This document shows positions 45,486 through 54,510 of a stretch of DNA of 64,000 bases, piece after piece (within the stretch, counting starts at the first letter, position 1; the number at the start of each line of letters is the position of its first letter). The position numbers and the translations under genes are program-made. Source of the stretch: an uncultured Bacteroides sp. (GTDB taxonomy: Bacteria; Bacteroidota; Bacteroidia; Bacteroidales; Bacteroidaceae); assembly GCF_905207245.1 (NCBI RefSeq), contig NZ_CAJLKP010000019.1:9733-73732 (forward strand), given 5' to 3'. The notes under the pieces were generated by a model that did not search any database, was not told the origin of the DNA, and was given only the letters and a program-made list of their open reading frames with translations.

Positions 45486-46343
45486 ATGATGAAAACTGCC
45501 AAACTGTTACTTCACTGTCCCGACAAACCGGGAATCCTGGCAGAAGTAACGGACTTTATAACGGTAAACAAAGGAAATATTATCTATCTGGATCAATACG
45601 TCGATCATGTGGAGAATATCTTTTTCATGCGTATTGAGTGGGAATTGAAGAACTTCCTGATACCACAAGAGAAAATTGAAGATTATTTTGCAACGTTGTA
45701 TGCACAGAAGTATGAGATGTTTTTCCGTCTTTATTTCTCGGATGCAAAACCGCGTATGGCTATCTTTGTTTCAAAGATGTCACATTGTTTGTTTGATTTG
45801 CTGGCACGCTATACCGCAGGTGAATGGAATGTGGAAATACCTCTTATTATAAGCAACCATCCCGACCTGCAACATGTGGCCGAGCGTTTCGGCATACCTT
45901 TCTATCTGTTCCCCATCACTAAAGAGACAAAGGCGGAGCAAGAGCAGAAGGAAATGGAACTGCTGGCAAAACATAAGGTGAACTTCATCGTGCTGGCACG
46001 TTATATGCAGGTCATTTCAGAACAGATGATTGATGCATACCCTAATCGGATTATCAATATTCACCACTCGTTCCTGCCTGCATTTGTAGGTGCCAAACCC
46101 TATCATGCAGCATTTGAACGTGGTGTGAAGATTATCGGTGCCACCAGCCACTACGTGACTACGGAGTTGGATGCAGGTCCTATCATAGAGCAGGATGTGG
46201 TTCGCATCACGCATAAAGACACGGTGGAGGATCTTGTCAATAAAGGCAAGGATCTGGAGAAAATCGTTCTCTCTCGTGCCGTGCAGAAGCACATTGAACG
46301 TAAAGTTTTGGCATATAAGAATAAGACAGTGATATTTAGTTAA
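45486..46343 (+). CDS. purU: Formyltetrahydrofolate deformylase
   Basis: 285 residues (a second ATG at 45489). It hydrolyses 10-formyl-THF to formate and THF, supplying formate for purine synthesis. The N-terminal ACT domain (LLLHCPDKPGILAEVTDFI) is followed by the formyltransferase fold with the catalytic segment IIN and IHHSFLPAFVGAKPYH and the Asp in LDAGPII. The gene opens the operon with hisH, hisA and hisF. The link to histidine is through AICAR and one-carbon metabolism (known pathway). Confidence 0.95.
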   Translation: MMKTAKLLLHCPDKPGILAEVTDFITVNKGNIIYLDQYVDHVENIFFMRIEWELKNFLIPQEKIEDYFATLYAQKYEMFFRLYFSDAKPRMAIFVSKMSHCLFDLLARYTAGEWNVEIPLIISNHPDLQHVAERFGIPFYLFPITKETKAEQEQKEMELLAKHKVNFIVLARYMQVISEQMIDAYPNRIINIHHSFLPAFVGAKPYHAAFERGVKIIGATSHYVTTELDAGPIIEQDVVRITHKDTVEDLVNKGKDLEKIVLSRAVQKHIERKVLAYKNKTVIFS

Positions 46344-46352
46344 TATAGATTC

Positions 46353-46943
46353 ATGAAGATTGCAGTAATCAAATATAATGCAGGCAACATCTATTCGGTG
46401 GACTATGCGTTGAAGCGTTTGGGCGTTGAAGCGATAATTACGGCGGATAAGGATGTATTACGTGCGGCAGACAAAGTTATCTTCCCAGGTGTCGGCGAGG
46501 CGGGAACAACTATGAAGTTTTTGCGTGCCAATGGCATGGATGCGTTGATAAAAGAGCTACGGCAACCCCTGTTGGGTATTTGTCTGGGTATGCAGTTGAT
46601 GTGCCGTCATTCGGAAGAAGGCAATGCGGATTGTCTGGGTATTTTTGATACGGAGGTGAAACGTTTTGTTTCGCAGAAGCATGAGGATAAAGTGCCTCAC
46701 ATGGGCTGGAATACTCTTACTGAGACGAATAGTGCCTTGTTCAAAGGCTTCACTAAAGATGAGTTTGTCTATTTCGTACATAGCTTCTATGTGCCGGTAA
46801 ACGAATGTACGGCGGCTGTAACGGATTATATTCATCCTTTCAGTGCAGCGCTGCATAAGGATAATTATTATGCCACCCAGTTCCACCCGGAGAAGAGCGG
46901 GAGCGTGGGTGAACGTATTTTGCGTAACTTTTTAGAACTGTAA
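46353..46943 (+). CDS. hisH: Imidazole glycerol phosphate synthase, glutaminase subunit
   Basis: 196 residues. The class I amidotransferase triad is present: Cys in GICLGMQL near residue 76, His and Glu in FHPEKSG near the end. It releases ammonia from glutamine and passes it to HisF. The two subunit genes are separated only by hisA. It lies 10 bp after purU. Confidence 0.96.
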   Translation: MKIAVIKYNAGNIYSVDYALKRLGVEAIITADKDVLRAADKVIFPGVGEAGTTMKFLRANGMDALIKELRQPLLGICLGMQLMCRHSEEGNADCLGIFDTEVKRFVSQKHEDKVPHMGWNTLTETNSALFKGFTKDEFVYFVHSFYVPVNECTAAVTDYIHPFSAALHKDNYYATQFHPEKSGSVGERILRNFLEL

Positions 46944-46946
46944 TCA

Positions 46947-47675
46947 ATGATAGAACTGATTCCTGCAATAGATATTATCGACGGAAAATGTGTACGCCTT
47001 TCGCAAGGTGACTATGACAGTAAGAAGGTGTATAACGAAAATCCGGTGGAAGTGGCCAAGGAGATAGAAGCACACGGCATTCGTCGCCTGCATGTGGTAG
47101 ACTTGGATGGAGCGGCTTCTCATCATGTAGTCAATTATGGTGTTTTGAACAGAATCACTTCACAGACTTCCCTGATAGTTGATTTCGGTGGTGGTGTGAA
47201 AAGTGATGAAGACTTGAAGATAGCTTTCGAAAACGGAGCGCAGATGGTAACAGGCGGTAGCATTGCCGTGAAGAACCCCGAACTTTTCTGTCATTGGTTG
47301 GATATTTACGGCAGTGAGAAAATCATTCTCGGTGCGGATGTGAAAGACCGCAAAATAGCAGTGAATGGATGGAAAGATGAAAGTGCTTGCGAATTGTTCC
47401 CCTTTCTGAAAGAATATGTAGAGAAAGGTGTTCAAAAAGTGATCTGTACCGATATCAGTTGCGACGGCATGTTGCAAGGACCGTCCATTGAACTGTATCG
47501 GGAGATGCTGGAACAACACCCCGGTCTTTATCTCATAGCCAGTGGCGGGTGGAGCGGCATAGCTGATGTCCATGCACTGGAAGATGCGGGCGTACCTGCT
47601 GTTATCTTCGGTAAGGCATTGTATGAAGGACGCATCACAATGAAGGAAATAGAGTCACTCATAATTCATAATTAA
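46947..47675 (+). CDS. hisA: ProFAR isomerase
   Basis: 242 residues, a (beta/alpha)8 barrel. The catalytic Asp8 lies in AIDIIDGKCVRL and the second Asp in TDISCDGML; the phosphate loops are GGGVKSDED and SGGWSGIAD. It converts ProFAR to PRFAR, the substrate of HisF. It starts 3 bp after hisH. Confidence 0.96.
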   Translation: MIELIPAIDIIDGKCVRLSQGDYDSKKVYNENPVEVAKEIEAHGIRRLHVVDLDGAASHHVVNYGVLNRITSQTSLIVDFGGGVKSDEDLKIAFENGAQMVTGGSIAVKNPELFCHWLDIYGSEKIILGADVKDRKIAVNGWKDESACELFPFLKEYVEKGVQKVICTDISCDGMLQGPSIELYREMLEQHPGLYLIASGGWSGIADVHALEDAGVPAVIFGKALYEGRITMKEIESLIIHN

Positions 47676-47680
47676 AATAA

Positions 47681-48439
47681 GTGTTAGCAAAAAGAATTAT
47701 TCCCTGTCTTGATATTAAAGACGGGCAAACAGTGAAAGGAACCAACTTCGTGAACCTGCGCCAGGCAGGTGATCCGGTTGAATTGGCGCGTGCATATAGT
47801 GAGCAGGGGGCCGATGAATTGGTGTTCCTTGATATTACAGCCAGTTTTGAAGGTCGCAAGACATTTGCCGAACTGGTGAAGCGTATTGCTGCCAATATCA
47901 ACATTCCGTTTACGGTAGGTGGGGGCATCAACGAACTGAGCGATGTAGACCGCTTGTTGAATGCCGGTGCAGATAAGATTTCTATTAATTCCTCTGCTAT
48001 TCGTCGTCCTGAATTGATAGACGAAATTGCAAAAAACTTTGGTTCTCAGGTTTGTGTGCTGGCTGTGGATGCCAAACAGACCGAAAAAGGCTGGTGGTGC
48101 TATCTGAATGGAGGACGTGTAGAAACAGATAAAGAACTGTTTACCTGGACCAAAGAAGCCCAGGAACGTGGTGCCGGAGAAATACTTTTCACTAGCATGA
48201 ACCACGACGGTGTAAAGACCGGATATGCCAATGAAGCGCTTGCTGAAATGTCTGACAAGCTCTCTATTCCGGTGATTGCATCGGGTGGAGCAGGAGCAAA
48301 AGAACATTTTCGTGATGTGTTTTTGCAAGGAAAAGCAGATGCAGCATTGGCAGCCAGTGTTTTTCATTTCGGAGAAATTAAAATTCCCGATTTAAAATCG
48401 TATCTTTGCGCCCAAGGAATACCAATGCGGGTGATGTAA
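47681..48439 (+). CDS. hisF: Imidazole glycerol phosphate synthase, cyclase subunit
   Basis: 252 residues from a GTG start at 47681, 5 bp after hisA. Catalytic Asp11 lies in IPCLDIKDG, the second Asp in LAVDAKQ, and phosphate loops in GGGINELSD and SGGAGAKEH. It makes imidazole-glycerol phosphate and AICAR, using ammonia from HisH. Confidence 0.96.
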   Translation: MLAKRIIPCLDIKDGQTVKGTNFVNLRQAGDPVELARAYSEQGADELVFLDITASFEGRKTFAELVKRIAANINIPFTVGGGINELSDVDRLLNAGADKISINSSAIRRPELIDEIAKNFGSQVCVLAVDAKQTEKGWWCYLNGGRVETDKELFTWTKEAQERGAGEILFTSMNHDGVKTGYANEALAEMSDKLSIPVIASGGAGAKEHFRDVFLQGKADAALAASVFHFGEIKIPDLKSYLCAQGIPMRVM

Positions 48440-48546
48440 AAGTGATAGAGTGACAAAGTGATAGGGCTGATAAAGGTGACAGAATATTACCACATCACGC
48501 TGCATAGAATTAATAAATTATAGCTTATAATTAATAATTACCTAAA

Positions 48547-49152
48547 ATGGATTTTGATAAAATGAACGGACTTGTTCCGGCAATCATACAAGATGCAGAC
48601 ACCGCTAAGGTGCTAATGTTGGGTTTCATGAATAAGGAAGCTTACGACAAAACGGTAGAAACCGGCAAAGTAACTTTTTTTAGCCGCACTAAGAATCGTC
48701 TTTGGACGAAAGGTGAGGAGAGTGGTAATTTTCTGAATGTAGTTTCTATTAAAGAAGATTGCGACAAAGATACATTGCTGATTCAGGTACATCCCGTAGG
48801 TCCTGTTTGCCATACAGGCACGGATACTTGCTGGGGTGAGAAGAACGAACAGCCCGTTATGTTCCTTAAACTTCTTCAGGACTTCATCACTAAGCGCCAC
48901 GAAGAGATGCCGGAAGGCTCTTATACGACCAGCCTGTTTGAGTCGGGTGTAAACAAGATGGCACAGAAAGTAGGTGAAGAAGCTGTGGAAACCGTGATTG
49001 AAGCTTGCAACGGAACTGACGAACGCCTGATTTATGAAGGAGCTGATTTGATATACCACCTTATCGTGCTGCTAACGTCCAAAGGGTACAGCATTGAAGA
49101 TTTGGCACGCGAATTGGAGGTACGCCACAGTGCTTCGTGGAAGAAACACTAA
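48547..49152 (+). CDS. hisIE: Bifunctional PR-AMP cyclohydrolase / PR-ATP pyrophosphatase
   Basis: 201 residues joining HisI (1-105; metal Cys residues in GPVCHTGTDTCWG) and HisE (about 107-201; KVGEEAVETVIEA). It performs steps two and three of histidine synthesis. It is 107 bp after hisF, an AT-rich gap with short GTGATAG-type repeats but no clear promoter or terminator. Confidence 0.96.
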   Translation: MDFDKMNGLVPAIIQDADTAKVLMLGFMNKEAYDKTVETGKVTFFSRTKNRLWTKGEESGNFLNVVSIKEDCDKDTLLIQVHPVGPVCHTGTDTCWGEKNEQPVMFLKLLQDFITKRHEEMPEGSYTTSLFESGVNKMAQKVGEEAVETVIEACNGTDERLIYEGADLIYHLIVLLTSKGYSIEDLARELEVRHSASWKKH

Positions 49153-49188
49153 ATAATTAAAAATTAATAATTAATAATTAAAACGGGA

Positions 49189-49911
49189 ATGGGCGAGCCG
49201 TTGATACGATATAAGGATGTCGAAGTACACCAACAAGACTTGTGCGTGCTGAACGAGGTGAACCTCGAGCTGCAGAAGGGAGAGTTTGTGTATCTGATTG
49301 GTAAGGTCGGTTCGGGCAAAACCAGTCTTTTGAAGACATTTTATGGCGAATTGGATGTCATTTCAGGTGAAGCAGTCGTATTGGGGTATGATATGAACCG
49401 CATCAAGCGCAAACATATTCCACAACTGCGCCGCAAACTGGGCATCGTGTTTCAGGACTTCCAGTTATTGACGGACCGCACGGTGAACGATAACCTTGCC
49501 TTTGTGCTGAAAGCTACCGGCTGGAAGAACAAAGCAGAGATTAAAGACCGTATTGACGAAGTGTTGATGCAGGTAGGCATGGGCAACAAAGGATATAAGT
49601 TCCCTAACGAACTTTCGGGAGGCGAACAGCAGCGCATTGTTATTGCCCGAGCCATGCTCAACTCTCCCGAAATTATCCTGGCGGACGAACCAACAGGCAA
49701 TCTGGATGCAGAGACCGGACGCGCCATTGTGGGATTGCTGCACAACATTAGCCGTACAGGCTCATTGGTGGTGATGACTACGCACAATCTCCAGTTGCTG
49801 CATGAGTTTCCGGGACGGGTGTATCGCTGTGCCGGTCATCAGATAACGGATGTGACTTCCGAATACTCAGGCATGATGCCTATTGTAGAAGAAATAAATA
49901 ATAATATATAA
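49189..49911 (+). CDS. ftsE: ABC-transporter ATP-binding protein, FtsE-like
   Basis: 240 residues. Walker A GKVGSGKTS near 38-46, Q-loop FQDFQLL, signature LSGGEQQR, Walker B ILADEPTGNLD. The sequence is of the FtsE type that acts with FtsX at division; no ftsX gene lies beside it, and LolD-type ATPases look similar, so the name is likely but not certain. It starts 36 bp after hisIE. Confidence 0.85.
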   Translation: MGEPLIRYKDVEVHQQDLCVLNEVNLELQKGEFVYLIGKVGSGKTSLLKTFYGELDVISGEAVVLGYDMNRIKRKHIPQLRRKLGIVFQDFQLLTDRTVNDNLAFVLKATGWKNKAEIKDRIDEVLMQVGMGNKGYKFPNELSGGEQQRIVIARAMLNSPEIILADEPTGNLDAETGRAIVGLLHNISRTGSLVVMTTHNLQLLHEFPGRVYRCAGHQITDVTSEYSGMMPIVEEINNNI

Positions 49912-49932
49912 TCATTTAATACAGGAACGAAG

Positions 49933-51252
49933 ATGAAAGTTTTAAAGTTTGGAGGTACTTCCGTTGGTTCTGCACCGCGGATAAAGGAAGTGGCCAAATT
50001 GATTACCGATGGAGAGCAGAAGATAGTTGTCCTCTCGGCTATGTCGGGTACGACTAACACATTGGTGGAAATTTCGGACTATCTGTACAAGAAGAATCCG
50101 GAGGGTGCTAACGAAATTATCAACAAGCTGGAAGCTAAGTATAAACAGCATGTAGATGAATTATATTCCACTCCCGAATATAAACAGAAAGGTCTGGAAT
50201 TGATTAAATCTCATTTTGACTACATTCGTTCGTATACTAAAGACCTTTTCACTTTGTTCGAAGAGAAGGTGGTTCTGGCACAGGGAGAGTTGATTTCTAC
50301 CGCCATGATGAACTACTATTTGCAGGAGTGTGGCGTAAAATCTATTCTGCTTCCGGCTTTGGAATACATGCGTACCGACAAGAATGCGGAACCCGACCCT
50401 GTATATATCAAGGACAAACTCCACATGCAACTGGAATTGCATCCCGGTGCCGAAATTTATATCACTCAGGGATACATCTGCCGTAATGCTTACGGAGAAA
50501 TAGATAACCTGCAACGTGGTGGAAGCGATTATACCGCTTCTCTGATCGGCGCTGCCATCAATGCTTCCGAAATCCAGATATGGACGGACATCGACGGCAT
50601 GCACAACAACGATCCGCGTATTGTTGATAAGACTGCTCCCGTGCGCCATCTTCATTTTGAAGAAGCTGCTGAGCTGGCTTACTTTGGTGCCAAGATTCTT
50701 CACCCCACTTGTATACAGCCTGCCAAGTATGCCAATATTCCGGTGCGCTTGCTGAATACGATGGACCCTACTGCTCCCGGCACCATGATTTCCAATGATA
50801 CCGAAAAGGGTAAAATCAAGGCAGTTGCTGCGAAAAACAGTATTACGGCTATCAAGATTAAATCCAGCCGTATGTTGCTTGCCCATGGTTTCCTGCGCAA
50901 GGTATTCGAAATCTTTGAGAGCTACCAGACTTCTATCGACATGATTTGTACTTCCGAAGTTGGTGTATCTGTATCTATTGATAATACGAAGCACCTCAAC
51001 GAGATTCTGGACGATTTGAAGAAGTATGGCACGGTAACCGTGGATAAGGATATGTGTATTGTCTGTGTGGTGGGCGACTTGGAATGGGAGAACGTAGGTT
51101 TCGAAGCCAAGGCACTGGATGCCATGCGCGACATACCCGTACGAATGATTTCCTTCGGCGGTAGCAACTACAATATTTCCTTCCTCATTCGTGAGTGCGA
51201 CAAGAAGAAAGCCTTGCAGTCGCTTAGTGATGCACTGTTCAACGAAGAATAA
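49933..51252 (+). CDS. lysC: Aspartate kinase
   Basis: 439 residues. The kinase domain opens KFGGTSVGSA and has the aspartate site GGSDYTASLIG near residue 197. Tandem ACT domains fill the last ~140 residues (AITAIKIKSS-type strands, TSEVGVSVSID), so feedback control by lysine or threonine is likely. It makes aspartyl phosphate, the first step to lysine, threonine and methionine. A terminator follows; lysA is next. Confidence 0.94.
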   Translation: MKVLKFGGTSVGSAPRIKEVAKLITDGEQKIVVLSAMSGTTNTLVEISDYLYKKNPEGANEIINKLEAKYKQHVDELYSTPEYKQKGLELIKSHFDYIRSYTKDLFTLFEEKVVLAQGELISTAMMNYYLQECGVKSILLPALEYMRTDKNAEPDPVYIKDKLHMQLELHPGAEIYITQGYICRNAYGEIDNLQRGGSDYTASLIGAAINASEIQIWTDIDGMHNNDPRIVDKTAPVRHLHFEEAAELAYFGAKILHPTCIQPAKYANIPVRLLNTMDPTAPGTMISNDTEKGKIKAVAAKNSITAIKIKSSRMLLAHGFLRKVFEIFESYQTSIDMICTSEVGVSVSIDNTKHLNEILDDLKKYGTVTVDKDMCIVCVVGDLEWENVGFEAKALDAMRDIPVRMISFGGSNYNISFLIRECDKKKALQSLSDALFNEE

Positions 51253-51272
51253 GAGATAACCCTGATACAACC

Positions 51273-51309
51273 GAGCGCTTTTACCAATCCTGATAAAAGC
51301 GCTCTTTTT
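51273..51309 (+). terminator. Terminator after lysC
   Basis: 11-bp perfect arms GAGCGCTTTTA and its complement around a 10-nt loop, followed by five T's. Read-through to lysA, 38 bp downstream, may be partial. Confidence 0.88.
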
Positions 51310-51346
51310 AACTGAACAAAGAATACACTATATTTAGATAAAGAAT

Positions 51347-52507
51347 ATGAAAGGAACATTCCCCATAGATAAATTCCGTGAGTTGCGCACCCCGTTTTAC
51401 TATTATGACACAAAGGTGTTGCGTGAAACCCTTTCCTGTGTGCGCACCGAAGCTGCAAAGTATGGTAATTTTGACGTGCACTATGCCGTGAAGGCAAATG
51501 CCAACCCCAAGGTGCTTTCCATCATCCGTGAGAATGGGCTGGGTGCCGATTGTGTAAGTGGCGGTGAAGTCCGAGCAGCCATCAAGGCAGGTTTCCCGAC
51601 GAATAAGATTGTGTTTGCCGGAGTGGGCAAGGCAGATTGGGAAATTAACCTCGGATTGGATTATAATATTTTCTGTTTTAATGTAGAGTCCATTCCCGAA
51701 CTGGAAGTTATCAATGAACTGGCGGCGGCAAAGGGCAAGGTTGCGAATGTAGCTTTCCGCATCAACCCCAATGTGGGTGCACACACTCATGCCAACATCA
51801 CTACCGGACTGGCAGAGAATAAGTTCGGCATCAGTATGCAGGACATGGACCATGTGATAGATGTGGCACTGGAGATGAAGAATGTAAAGTTCATTGGATT
51901 GCACTTTCATATCGGCTCGCAGATATTGGATATGGGCGATTTCGTGGCTCTTTGCAATCGTGTCAATGAATTGCAGGATAAGTTGGAGGCTCACCGCATC
52001 CGCATCGAGCACATCAATGTAGGTGGCGGGCTGGGGATTGACTATAAGCATCCTAACCGCCAGGCGATACCTGACTTCAAAGATTATTTCGAGACATATG
52101 CCGAGCATTTGAAATTGCGTTCTTATCAAACACTCCATTTTGAATTGGGGCGTGCCATTACGGGGCAGTGTGGCTCATTGATTTCCCGTGTGCTCTATGT
52201 AAAACAGGGAACGAATAAGAAATTTGCCATTCTCGATGCCGGTATGACGGATTTGATTCGTCCCGCCTTGTATCAGGCTTATCATAAGATAGAGAATATC
52301 ACTTCTGATGATGCTGTTGAGGCATATGATGTGGTAGGACCTATCTGCGAGTCTTCCGATGTCTTCGGCAAGGCGATAGACTTGAACAGGGTGAAGCGCG
52401 GGGATTTGATAGCGTTGCGTTCTGCTGGTGCTTATGGTGAGATTATGGCTTCAAGCTATAACTGTCGTGAATTGCCGAAGGGGTATACTTCGGACGAGCT
52501 GGTGTAA
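51347..52507 (+). CDS. lysA: Diaminopimelate decarboxylase
   Basis: 386 residues, PLP-dependent. The PLP lysine lies in HYAVKANANP near residue 46, His in LHFHIGSQ, the phosphate loop is GGGLGIDY, and Cys and Glu of the active site lie in GPICESSDVFGK. It makes lysine from meso-diaminopimelate, the last step. Together with lysC it covers both ends of the pathway. Confidence 0.95.
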   Translation: MKGTFPIDKFRELRTPFYYYDTKVLRETLSCVRTEAAKYGNFDVHYAVKANANPKVLSIIRENGLGADCVSGGEVRAAIKAGFPTNKIVFAGVGKADWEINLGLDYNIFCFNVESIPELEVINELAAAKGKVANVAFRINPNVGAHTHANITTGLAENKFGISMQDMDHVIDVALEMKNVKFIGLHFHIGSQILDMGDFVALCNRVNELQDKLEAHRIRIEHINVGGGLGIDYKHPNRQAIPDFKDYFETYAEHLKLRSYQTLHFELGRAITGQCGSLISRVLYVKQGTNKKFAILDAGMTDLIRPALYQAYHKIENITSDDAVEAYDVVGPICESSDVFGKAIDLNRVKRGDLIALRSAGAYGEIMASSYNCRELPKGYTSDELV

Positions 52508-52588
52508 AAGAAATACGCTGGTTTTAGTATCCTTCCTTTCTGCACCGTTATGAGTAATTACTAATCAACCTTTATAATGTATACATAC

Positions 52589-52624
52589 AGCGTGCACCTT
52601 TCTTATAAGGTTTGCACGCTTTTT
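52589..52624 (+). terminator. Terminator after lysA
   Basis: The arms AGCGTGCACCTT and AAGGTTTGCACGCT pair with a two-base bulge, followed by T's. It separates lysine synthesis from the recombinase region. Confidence 0.75.
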
Positions 52625-52730
52625 CTTTGTCTTCCCCTCACTTTCTTTACTTTGTATTCACAAACATTATGCTTGTGATTCCTGTTTTCAGGACTCATTT
52701 GGTAGTGTGCAACTTTAAACAATAAGAGTT

Positions 52731-53708
52731 ATGAATACAGAAAGAATTGAGAAGGATGACGGAAGGTTGGACCTTTCGCTGTATATGGCAGAGGTTGTTG
52801 AAGGATTGAAAGAAGACAGGAGGTATCCTGCGGTGCATACCTACAATAGCACCTTACGTTCCTTTGCAAAGTTTGCCTGCGGTGTAATGCCTGTAAATGA
52901 AGTGTTTACTCCCGGGCGCCTGAAAGAGTATGAAGACTGGCTGCTGGAAAAGCGGCTGAGTTGGAATACAGTTTCCACTTATATGCGCACTTTGCAGGCT
53001 GTGTATAACCGGCTATCTCCACCCGGCACGCCTGCACACAACCCGAGGCTCTTCGATGACGTGTATACCAAGGTGAAGTCGCAGACCAAGCGGGCACTGA
53101 CGGAGGAGCAGACAGGGCGACTGATGGGTGCAGACCTCGATGTACTCTCCAAAGAACTGCGACGCGCGCAGGCCTATTTTCTGCTGATGTTTTTGTTTCG
53201 GGGTATGCCGTTCATCGACCTTGCACACCTTCGCAAGAAGGACGTGAAAGATGGCAAGATTGTATATCGCCGCCACAAGACGGGCAAACAGATTACATTG
53301 CGTATCCCCCGTGAAGCATTACCGCTTTTGAAGGAGTATAAGGATAAGGCTTCCCTTTATCTTTTCCCGATATTGAATGCTGCGCCGAAAGGAGAAGCTG
53401 CCCTGTATGAGTGCTACCAGAAGGCCTTGCGGGCTTTTAATAAGAAGTTGGGAGTATTGGCGCAACGGCTGCTTCCCGGTGTGAAACTTAGCTCCTATAC
53501 CGCGCGACATACATGGGCCACCTTGGCCTATCATACAGGAATGCCTGTCGGAATCATTTGCCAGGCACTGGGGCACTCTTCAATACGTGTGACGGAAACT
53601 TATCTGAAACCTTTCGAAAATGAAAGAGTGGATAAAGCTAATCGTAAACTGATTTCTTCTGTTAGAAAAAGTAAATGGGGGAATGGTGGAACATACAATG
53701 CATTATAA
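52731..53708 (+). CDS. Tyrosine recombinase, likely DNA invertase of the adjacent promoter segment
   Basis: 325 residues. An N-terminal SAM-like core-binding domain (about 15-105) precedes the catalytic domain. The active-site residues are visible: Arg in FRGMPFIDL, the beta-hairpin Lys in RHKTGKQ, HxxR as TARHTWAT, His in LGHSS and the nucleophile Tyr in TETYLKPF. The family is that of Bacteroides invertases next to fimbrial loci. Nineteen bases after its stop begins a perfect 24-bp inverted repeat, its probable substrate. It lacks the attachment sites and cargo of a mobile element. Confidence 0.92.
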   Translation: MNTERIEKDDGRLDLSLYMAEVVEGLKEDRRYPAVHTYNSTLRSFAKFACGVMPVNEVFTPGRLKEYEDWLLEKRLSWNTVSTYMRTLQAVYNRLSPPGTPAHNPRLFDDVYTKVKSQTKRALTEEQTGRLMGADLDVLSKELRRAQAYFLLMFLFRGMPFIDLAHLRKKDVKDGKIVYRRHKTGKQITLRIPREALPLLKEYKDKASLYLFPILNAAPKGEAALYECYQKALRAFNKKLGVLAQRLLPGVKLSSYTARHTWATLAYHTGMPVGIICQALGHSSIRVTETYLKPFENERVDKANRKLISSVRKSKWGNGGTYNAL

Positions 53709-53726
53709 AACAGTGTTTTGCGAAAG

Positions 53727-53750
53727 AATTACTTACCAAGTAACGGAAAG
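53727..53750 (+). repeat. Left inverted repeat of the invertible segment
   Basis: 24 bp, AATTACTTACCAAGTAACGG then AAAG, an exact reverse complement of 54036-54059. Flanking bases on both sides differ, so the match is exactly 24 bp. The core TTACTT/AAGTAA is itself near-palindromic, as expected for a recombinase crossover site. Confidence 0.93.
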
Positions 53751-54035
53751 TTTCGCCTGCAAAATTGAACATTATTTTTGATAATCCCAAATTAAAGGTC
53801 ATTTTTTCACATCAATAATTTAATTTTTATCCATTAATCTATTTACAAACACTAAACACATCTCATATTACCCCTGATGCAAACTGAAAAGCATACATCA
53901 CTTTATCCATCTTTGAACTCTCAAAAACGGACTTCTATTCTATTTACCTTGTTCATCGGTAAAATTCGTTTCTCTTAAAGGAAAAACGAAATAATTGGTT
54001 AGAAAACGCCTTTTCTTTTTAGCGGGAAGATTGCT
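53751..54035. promoter_or_regulatory. Invertible segment with promoter-like boxes on both strands
   Basis: 285 bp, AT-rich, no gene. Rightward: a perfect -7 box TATTTTTG at 53773-53780 with only a weak TTTC at 53751 as -33. Leftward: TTTG (53788-53791, minus strand), 20 bp, then CAATTTTG (53760-53767), a near-consensus promoter that would point into the fimbrial genes after inversion. Which orientation is ON cannot be settled by eye. Confidence 0.7.
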
Positions 54036-54059
54036 CTTTCCGTTACTTGGTAAGTAATT
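54036..54059 (-). repeat. Right inverted repeat of the invertible segment
   Basis: The exact reverse complement of 53727-53750. TTCGCCT(A/G)C follows shortly after both the left and right copies. Confidence 0.93.
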
Positions 54060-54072
54060 TTCGCCTACGAAG

Positions 54073-54093
54073 CTGTTACTTGGTAAGTAACAG
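54073..54093. repeat. Third copy of the recombination-site core
   Basis: CTGTTACTT-GGT-AAGTAACAG is a near-perfect palindrome. It shares 16 bp (GTTACTTGGTAAGTAA) in direct orientation with the right repeat, 33 bp further on. It could be a second crossover site or a recombinase/regulator binding site. Confidence 0.8.
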
Positions 54094-54113
54094 TTAACAA
54101 AACAAAGAAACAC

Positions 54114-54485
54114 ATGTTGTCTATATGTACACAAACAGCTATTACCTTGCTGCACGACATTGCTTCGGGTAATGTCGTGCAATCGGCTAATATTCTCTTT
54201 TCAGAAGAAGAATGGAAAGACCTGTTCGATAAACTGGAACAAGGACGGCTTATCCGCCGCCTGCCGGACAAGGAGCCTGGAACCCTGTCTTCATATACCC
54301 TGTGGCGTCCTCTGTGGGAAATTTCCCTGCTTGATGTGCTTCAGGCATTGAATGAACCTATCCGTTGCAACATGCCCACTCCTGAAGAATTTTATGTTAA
54401 CCATCGCCAAATCGCAAATAAGGTCGGCATTTTCAACGAAGTGGCGCGTAAATTTCTGGCAGATATTAAAATAGCCAACTGGTAA
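54114..54485 (+). CDS. Rrf2-like small winged-helix protein
   Basis: 123 residues. The middle (WKDLFDKLEQGRLIRRLP) and the segment YTLWRPLWEISLLDVLQALN strongly resemble the Rrf2 pattern of a winged helix followed by an xLARPxEEITLLDVVRA-type stretch. The iron-sulfur cysteines of Rrf2 sensors are mostly missing (one Cys remains near residue 94). It is the first gene after the invertible segment, so it may be switched together with the fimbrial genes and act as their second regulator. No published match is known to me. Confidence 0.7.
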   Translation: MLSICTQTAITLLHDIASGNVVQSANILFSEEEWKDLFDKLEQGRLIRRLPDKEPGTLSSYTLWRPLWEISLLDVLQALNEPIRCNMPTPEEFYVNHRQIANKVGIFNEVARKFLADIKIANW

Positions 54486-54510
54486 CCCACCCCCTACAAT
54501 CAACCAAGAT

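Noticed and set aside
50161..51270. 369-codon minus-strand open frame
   Set aside because: Antisense to lysC, whose product is unmistakable; no domain or signal in the antisense product.
52731..53708. Integrase as mark of an integrative element
   Set aside because: No attachment-site duplication or mobilisation genes; the perfect inverted repeats next to it fit an invertase better.
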